DNA from: Bugula neritina
Taxonomy: Eukaryota; Bryozoa; Gymnolaemata; Cheilostomatida; Bugulidae
Direction: 5' to 3'
DNA: 64,000 bases
Assembly (NCBI GenBank): GCA_964035545.1
Contig: OZ037765.1
Span: forward strand, 19,834,698-19,898,697
Shown here: positions 50,901 to 64,000 of the stretch, piece by piece
Layout: every line of letters begins with the position of its first letter
Numbering within the stretch: position 1 is the stretch's first letter
Notes under the pieces: generated by a model
Databases searched by the model: none
What the model was told of the DNA's origin: nothing
What the model saw: the letters and a program-made list of their open reading frames with translations, nothing else
Program-made: the position numbers and the translations under genes

Positions 50901-53719
50901 CGATGCGACATGCATGGAGGGCACAACTCTCAAAATGACAAACTGAGTAAAATCAAGTTTAAAACAGTAGAAGATTTTTTGTAACTTGAACTAACTAGTG
51001 GATAATTACCACACATGAAATTATAGATCTGCTGGCACAAGATTATAAACATCTGGTTATAACTTAATAAGTCAACAGTAGAGAAAATTTGTAAAGTTCA
51101 TGAAGTAGAAAAAAGTTGTTGGCATTATAAAAAGCCTCCAATTTTTCACACTGACTATTTAAATAGCTTGTAAGATATACCTAATAAAGTATATCCGGTG
51201 TATTTTAAGTTACAAAATATTTTAGAATCATAATTTCTAATCATTAAACTTTTATGTAAAATTTATATTCTTTTTGGATTAAAAAGAGAATAAAAAATTA
51301 TTGTAGAAAATATTTTAACATAATCACTGATACTTGATGCATTGTTTAAATATTAGGTAACTGTAAAGCTACACAATGCAAAATAATCAGCTACAACAAA
51401 GTTATTCTTTCCAAATATAACCAGTCCAATAATCTTATTTTTTGACACAGAAATTGTTTTTTTTGTCAATAAAATAGCTTTAGTTTAAAATCTCGATACA
51501 TAAAAACTGAGGTATTTTCTTGCACAAGCTACTAAATTTATATAATTGAACTAAATGTGAGGTGATAGATTTACTAAGTGACATATCGACCGTTACCTGC
51601 ACCATTTGTTCCAGACGAGGTTGAATTGACATGATGCCAAAGAACTTAGCCTCTTCGAGGACACCGGCAGGATTGACTGAGTCATCAATAATGAGCTGAC
51701 CGTGTCTGAGATAATTTAGTATCGGCAGGAAGTACTGGGCGGGCCGGTCTATCAGGTATGCTCCTGTCTGGTCAACACGGCTAAACCACTGGTTGTCTGG
51801 CATATAGAAGAATTCTATTAGTTGTAGCACAATCTACTGTATCTTACAGTTCATTCACACAGATAACTCATATCAAACAGCCTACATGAAACATTCATCA
51901 GAAGGAACAAACTTTAGTTTAGAGTTAAAAAATTTATAATCAAGCAATTTATCGTTGAACCTCACCATACTAGTTGGGTTTTCCCTTCAGAGGTGTGTTA
52001 GTATATGTGGTGTTTGTAAACACTACTAACTAAATTACATAAATTTAATGTGTATTATCAACACCTTGATAATTCAACTGCACTTTTTATACAAGAACTA
52101 TATAAAGTATATATTTAAAAATTATTTTACTTCATCAATAGTAATTACAAAATTTTTCAGTAAGTTACGAAAAATTAACCTCTCAAACTGTATAATAACA
52201 TGGCTAAAATGGGTCAGCTATGAAAGCAGAAACAACCACTGCACTGCATACCTTCAGATTGTGAAAACATTGTGGCAAGCATGCTACCAGGTTCCTTTTT
52301 AGTTAATGTGTCTTTAGTGGTGGTGACATGGACACCCCCAATATTCAGCGTGATGAAATCCTGATTCCGGGTACGTGCTAGCCCATTGCATCCTAATTAA
52401 ATTTACAATACTGCAATGAACAACAGAAAAGTTGCCTAAAATATTATGATAATGAAATACACGGAGAGTAAATGCACTTAAATTTGAGAAGTATTGTATT
52501 AAACCAAAAGTCATAGCAGCAAAAACAGTATCTGACCAAGCATCATCTAGCAGTATTAGCTTAGCAATAATAATTTTCAATGGCTTTACAAGCCTCATGA
52601 ATTACATGTATACATACATGCTTGTCAGGTATAATTTCATCTCTCAGAAAACTATACAATAAGATATCTTATAAAACCCGAAACGAGTCATCCTTATAAG
52701 AGTTACTTTGACAACCAATAAAAATTAACACCAGTTTTACAAACTACAATTACTAGATGTTATTTTACCTGCAAACAGTTCTGTAAGACTAGAGCCCACG
52801 TATACTGTATCGTCATCTCTGCAATATACAGAGGGAATATTCTTATATCAAACATGGAAATACTCCAATAATGAATTTATTTACCACGACCTATAGATAA
52901 TGTAGACTATATGATTGCATGCAAATATATTGAGTAGAAACATTAAAATATTCATTAGGCATATCACCAATATCATAATTTGATAAAATTATTTATGCAT
53001 CTAATTCATATTTCTGTTAGAATGTATTAGAAACTCTGCCAATACAATATATTCAAAGAGATTACACATTCAACTTTGAGTAAAGTTAACGACTACATTT
53101 AATAAACTAAAGATACACATTTGTGAAGAGTGAACTAGTAAGAGTTCCAATACCTGAGTACATCTACACCGAGAACTCGGGCACCTTGTTTATTGTACAT
53201 AATCTGTACGGTAGAAACATCTAGTTTACAGGCTATAGTTTCCATCAGCTCAGAAAAACTTGATGATTTGGATAATGATAACACCTGAAATTTGAATGAA
53301 AACTTATTTATGCGATTCGATAGAATCATGTGCATGTGGTATTACTATACGTGTGCACAGCTATAACCGCGACTAAACCATCGAACATAATGTTTATAAG
53401 CAGATCTCATTTTTGCTGCCTCGGTAGCTAATGATGTGTGAGTTAATACAGTTAAATATAGCAACCAAACCAGACAATATTTCTCAATCTTTGCTACTAA
53501 AAGAGTACAAGCATTTGGTGCAAGTTGCTAATATAAACTCTTTATTTGTTACAGAATTTGCTGAATTATTAAAAATTTACTAGTTGAGACTCGCAACAAA
53601 TATGTCATGTGATAAGATTATTTCATTCATTATTGGTATAAACTTTAAAAGAGTTTTCTTACACATGACTTTGAATGGTCACCATTTTTGAAAACATTTA
53701 TTCGGATAGGATTTTCCAT
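44928..53719 (-). CDS. KCTD9: BTB/POZ domain protein KCTD9 with pentapeptide repeats
   Basis: Substrate adaptor for Cullin-3 ubiquitin ligases by family knowledge. Minus-strand exons: 53719-53663, 53284-53154, 52818-52769, 52392-52252, 51796-51597, 49793-49698, 46370-46221, 45612-45507, 45181-44928. They give 394 residues (human 389), with all phases consistent and an in-frame TGA just before the ATG. Residues 1 to about 80 form the KHA/ubiquitin-like N terminus (FKNGD, then [12 protein letters not shown] and RDDDTVYV). The BTB domain follows ([47 protein letters not shown]). From [15 protein letters not shown] to the end there are A(D/N)LxX pentapeptide repeats that build a right-handed quadrilateral beta-helix. 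The C terminus LHMSQ matches the vertebrate protein. The 3.3-kb intron 46371-49697 carries a large fold-back element and a SINE. Confidence 0.96.
46489..49402. mobile_element. Giant fold-back element family A (2.9 kb, 889-bp arms)
   Basis: The left arm 46489-47377 and the right arm 48514-49402 are reverse complements of equal length, with only scattered mismatches visible. They flank a 1.1-kb unique loop. The ends TAGAGGGGTTTCAAACATCC and GGATGTTTGAAACCCCTCTA are perfect inverted repeats bounded by TA. Blocks inside the arms (TTTGGCATAAGTACACATAT, GTGGTTTTGGTTATTGAGCA) match the small family A copies in EXOC6 and the GPCR. The loop has one 76-codon hydrophobic frame (47649-47879) but no transposase motifs, so the element is non-autonomous. 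It lies within a KCTD9 intron. Confidence 0.9.
49405..49672 (+). mobile_element. tRNA-derived SINE
   Basis: The head contains a Pol III A box (TGGTCTAGGGG, 49409-49419) and a perfect B box (GGTTCGAACCC, 49453-49463) at tRNA spacing. A GCTTAGTAAGC hairpin sits at the anticodon arm position. The acceptor ends do not pair properly (GCCGTGG against AATAAAGGC), so it is a SINE head rather than a functional tRNA. A non-tRNA body of about 190 bases follows, including an A-rich run near 49540. The right boundary is approximate. Confidence 0.78.
49876..50631. mobile_element. Outer GC-rich MITE (TAGGGCCACACGACGCG ends)
   Basis: Terminal inverted repeats TAGGGCCACACGACGCG (49876) and CGCGTCGTGTGGCCCTA (ending 50631) are exact complements over 17 bases. 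They bound a 756-bp non-coding segment in the KCTD9 intron upstream of exon 49793-49698. The GGGCCACAC/GTGTGGCCC type of end is frequent in non-autonomous DNA transposons; I cannot assign the superfamily without the target duplication. Confidence 0.8.
50236..50578. mobile_element. Inner MITE nested inside the outer one
   Basis: A second pair of inverted repeats of about 66 bases (50236-50301 and 50513-50578), with the perfect palindromic core TTTTCGCATGCGAAAA in each arm. It also begins and ends with TAGGGCCACAC-type termini. It lies wholly inside the outer element and belongs to the same end family but has a different interior. Confidence 0.82.
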
Positions 53720-54659
53720 GCCTATGAGCTGTCACCATGTGGAGCAGGGGATGGTCTACAAAACAAATTTTTAATCATCATGTTAATAAATATTTGAGAA
53801 GCTCTTTTGATAAACAAAAACATGCAAGGAAAGTGAAAGAAACATTAAATAATGGAAATTGCATTAGGCAATTAAATTCCATACACGTATTATCACTGAT
53901 ACTAATAGAAATTTGAAGTGGAACTAATAATACAAATATAAATATAATATGTGATTATATATACATAAAATATATATTAGATTATAATATAAAAGATTAG
54001 CTCAGCATTATTTAGACTGCCGCACTTTTGTTCTCAGGGGTGCAGTAGAGATTAGTGAGTAAATCAAACCTATCATTTTTATTTAAACAACACCTGATAG
54101 CTATAGCCCTCAAAAGACTGTCTAGCATGGCTTAAGGTAAAAGTAATAGCTGCCTGAACACCTTCACCATTACGGTTTACACGTTACAGTGATAATAAAC
54201 CAACAAATGTGAGTAGAAACAAAATCAATACAATATATGTATTTAATTATAATATATGACTAAATATATTGATATTACCTAATTGGAATACTATAAATAA
54301 TAATTACAAATGAATACAGCACCATGAGCACTGGTAATCCCAGAAGAGCCGTGGGTTCTGTACTTTGCATCAACTGCCTACACGCCATGTTAACATAGCT
54401 CTAGGCACAGCTCATAGCCTGGCTAAGAACCTTTACTACTAGACAGTTATTAATATTAGGGCTGTAACAGGAATTGTGAATTTTAACAAATACCAGGGGT
54501 TTTTAAAAAATAAATAAACGGTAACACTGCAAGTCCTATGATACTGGAAAAAGTAAAATTGATTACATTTAATCACAATATAAATATTAATAATAACCAT
54601 TATTTTATAGTTATATATATGATTATATGTACTAAGTACTTATATTTATAGTACTCCTA

Positions 54660-54970
54660 TAGCCATAGGCTATTACTATTAGTATTAGTATCAAATCAAT
54701 ATGTATTATTGTATATTTTTAAGCGTAAGACTAAGAGCAGGAGTAAGACTAACGCTGATAGTCATTCTCACAGTGATGCTCATACTCATAGTCATAGTGA
54801 TACTGATAAGATTAAGTGAAACTCCAAGTTTATCATTATGATTATGATCATCAATATGAATATCATTAATAATAATAAGACTCCTTATGATAATGATTAT
54901 CATTAAGGTATGATAATCATAACGAGACTATGAGCAAAAAAACAAAAGTAAGTGTACTATGATTATTAAT
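54660..54970. repeat. Degenerate GATAAT/ACTCATAGT-type simple sequence
   Basis: Imperfect units of ATGATTATCAT, GTCATAGTGATAC and similar repeat without strict periodicity. The open frame on the minus strand here is Ile/Ser/Thr low complexity and not a gene. Confidence 0.7.
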
Positions 54971-55599
54971 TATCTTTTTAATGGCGCAGAACAAGTTAGA
55001 GAATAAGTAGAAGTCTATTTTAAACGAGTAGATCTACCCAATGAACATAAATTTTATAAATACATTTCTATAGTATTTATAGGTTTTAATAATAGTCATA
55101 ATTATTCAATTTTGCTGTGATAGGTCTAGAGGAGTATGGAAATCACACTGATTGGCTTTCTCTTTGTTGTCAACTCATTGTTAAGGACAAGCACTAATTT
55201 AATAACATGTCATATTAAGATTTTTAGTGAAGAGATCATTGTTAAAACCCTAGACCTAGAATCTTCAACATAGATACCGAAGAATTTTGTAATATCTGTA
55301 TTGTAGCTGGAGCTCCTACCCCATACTCATAGCGTATAAATTCAAGTTGGGATTTGTAGGCTCGTTGAGTACTATTGAAGATCTAGGTTGTGGTTGAAGA
55401 ACACAGCTATGAAGCATGAAGACTGGAATATTTCACTAGCAGTATCTGGAACAGCAACGATTATAAATATTTATGAAATTGAATAATTTGTTGTCACTGA
55501 TATCAATTTGCCCCTTTATTGTAATATCAATATAAATATAGTTATTATTTAATATATTAATATTTAATTTTTATTTTATAAGATTTAAAAATTAAAGTT

Positions 55600-56250
55600 T
55601 AACTTTAACTTTAAGATACTGATAGTGATGGTATTAATTAATATAAATATTATTATTATCATTATGATATTGATTATAATTTTGTATTATGCTTAACTGA
55701 GACTCTTATCAGTTATTTAAGTGATAAGTATTAGTAACCCTTACCTCTTACACTTAGTCTTACACTGTGGAGTTACACTTACAGGTACACTAACAGTAAC
55801 ACTGTCTGAGTAACACTCTAAGTAACTGTAAGTGAGTAACTCAAACTGTTTCTGTAAAAGTATGAGTATTCCCACATTCACACTGATGACCGATACAGCT
55901 GATGCTCATACTGATAGGGATACTGATATTCATACTCTTAACGAAGTGATAGTGATCCTGAATCAGTAATTTAAAGACTATTAGTATTACTATAACATTA
56001 TGTTTCTGATTCAGTTTAACTATCTATCACTATCACTTATCAGTATTACTATGACTAAGTATAATGACTAATGACTAACCATTATCAGTAAATATAATCA
56101 CTAACAGTAAGTGTAACTATTAGAATAATACATACTCTAAGAGTAAGTAGTAGTGCTACTACTAGTACTAGGGTTTTTCACTAGATATTATAACTATAAA
56201 CAGGCACTAGTAATAGTTATAGTAGTAGATATTAAACTGATTCTGAGACA
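55600..56250. repeat. Degenerate simple-sequence tract (ACTGATAGT, GAGTAACTCT, CTAACAGTAA)
   Basis: Cryptic simple sequence similar to the tract at 54.7 kb and to those around the 28-kb palindrome. It is probably a decayed microsatellite cluster. Confidence 0.65.
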
Positions 56251-57794
56251 TAAACATAAGAGTTGAAGCTGACTAATACTATTGCTATTAGTTTGGCTAT
56301 TAGTCATCGTAATTACTGCTTTATGCTTTACAGCATAGTTGGTTAATAAATTTAGATTAAGAAATACATTATCTATTTGCAATATTTATTTGTATGGGTT
56401 CTCTGCAGGCTACTATTTCATATAGTGATAAAACAATAAGTTTGTTATAATTTGACTTATATTTATTCTTGATCCAAATTAAGGTGCAGTGGAAGTTTCA
56501 ATGTAGGTTACAATTTTAGGTACATACTTTTAATAATTATTAATTAGTGAATTAATTATATATCTATTCTTTGCTAAAGAGACCAGGAGTTGCTTCACTT
56601 TTATTTAGAGGCCGGTGTTGTTGTAGGCATGGTATATATTGTATTGTATTTTACTCAACTCAATCAAACAACCCCAACTTGGGTAAGCCAAACCTGAATG
56701 CTGTGTTGTTACTAAACTAGATGATTTAATTTCCCTTTTACTTGTTGAATGAGCTAACCAACATAGAATCTGCAACCAGAGCAGTTGTGTTATTTTATCC
56801 AAGCATAAAAATATTGTTTATTTGTGTTGTTTTATCATTAATATCAACTGAATGAAATAATAAGTAGGCTATTGAAGCATCTTTTTTGAGTAATGACCCT
56901 ATCCGCCCACACCTCTCAGCTTCATTGCTTTAAACTTAGTTGCTGTATTTCATTTGCTATATGCTGTATGTATAAAATTATATGTTCTAACAAAATTTCA
57001 GTAACGTAAAAAAATTTCAAAGCGTATCCTATTTGATAAGGTTTACACACAAAGATTTTGTGTGTTTTTGATAATGATTAAATGTACATTCTATTAAACT
57101 TGAAGTTTATTTGGTTTTAGGTTGGAAGTTTTAATTTTGTAGTAATTGTTTAAGACAGCTATAATTTTAAGGACACTGTGATTTCATTTAAAGATTTAAT
57201 GTTTAAATTTTTAGCTCTCTATTGACTTTTAGTTGAAAATTTATTCAGTAGTTATGAAACAAGTACCCTTATAATAAAGTGGTTTTAATTTTGATTGTAA
57301 TATGGTATCATTATGAATATTTATTTTTTTCTTATTTTGTAGTGAAATGTTACGTTAGTTATTCTTGTTATTATTATATACATGTTGTAATCATTTTCAA
57401 GAGAAGTTTTATAACTCTGTTTCGTATTCATTAATGAGTTTAGACTCTAACACTCTACTAGCAATCAGTTTGTATTTCAATGGTCAGGATTGACATTTAT
57501 TTTAAGTCAATAGACCCTATTTTTCAATTTTATTCCTGGTTAAATTTGTTATGGAGTTTTCAGAGTCTAATTGGGTAAGAGTTGAAGAAGAAAAATTCAT
57601 TTTGTATACCTTTTCTGGCCTTAGTGGTTCATGTGTTATAAATATGTATTCGCTGGCACAATGTTGATACTGAATGCTAGATTTTTGCCGATGAATTTTA
57701 CTATTTTTAATTTCTTTTCTTTTAATATAGTTGGTTGTCTGCACAATACTGGAGATTAGGTTAAGCACTGTACACTGGGAACCTTAGAGCACTT

Positions 57795-63942
<6,148 letters not shown>

Positions 63943-64000
63943 GTGGGGTATATCGCTATACAAAGTTGATTTTGTGCATTTTATCTTTAGTACAGTAGAT

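Larger units (their letters stand above)
53720..57794. other. Intergenic DNA between the divergent genes KCTD9 and CCDC102A
   Basis: Head-to-head interval of 4.1 kb. No supported exon. It should contain both promoters. Much of the middle is made of degenerate simple sequence (separate entries). Confidence 0.55.

Overview
The window is nuclear DNA from an animal. It is AT-rich and has short protein-coding exons separated by long GT-AG introns, metazoan-specific gene families, microsatellites, fold-back elements, a tRNA-derived SINE and a decayed LINE. The gene set (FGFRL1, YARS2, EXOC6/Sec15, a class A GPCR, KCTD9, CCDC102A) and base composition suit an invertebrate, plausibly a lophotrochozoan. 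The species cannot be fixed from the sequence alone.

Layout. At 1-8 kb the DNA is mostly non-coding, with a 9-bp-unit microsatellite and three weakly supported terminal exons of unidentified genes. At 8.06-16.71 kb (+) lies a complete seven-exon FGFRL1: signal peptide, three Ig domains, one membrane span and a long kinase-free tail. At 18.35-24.04 kb (-) lies mitochondrial tyrosyl-tRNA synthetase (YARS2), eight exons covering the catalytic core; the C-terminal tail was not found. At 24-29 kb there is gene-free DNA with a truncated, frameshifted LINE reverse transcriptase, CTA/ATT-type simple repeats and a near-perfect 166-bp palindrome. At 29.1-38.4 kb (+) lies a complete 17-exon exocyst Sec15/EXOC6. 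At 39.18-44.35 kb (+) lies an eight-exon rhodopsin-like GPCR, tail-to-tail with KCTD9 (44.93-53.72 kb, -), a complete nine-exon gene with Ubl-like, BTB and pentapeptide-repeat regions. At 53.7-57.8 kb there is low-complexity intergenic DNA. From 57.8 kb to the end (+) lie the first six exons of CCDC102A, which runs off the window.

Exon junctions in the main genes keep reading phase across every intron I assigned, which is the main support for the models. The genes are unrelated housekeeping, trafficking and signalling genes and do not form a pathway.

The most unusual content is mobile. Related fold-back elements occur in introns of three neighbouring genes: about 0.43 kb in EXOC6, about 0.42 kb in the GPCR, and a 2.9-kb giant with two 889-bp arms in KCTD9. 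The giant one abuts a tRNA-SINE. A second, nested GC-rich MITE and a four-copy family of about 155 bp are also present.
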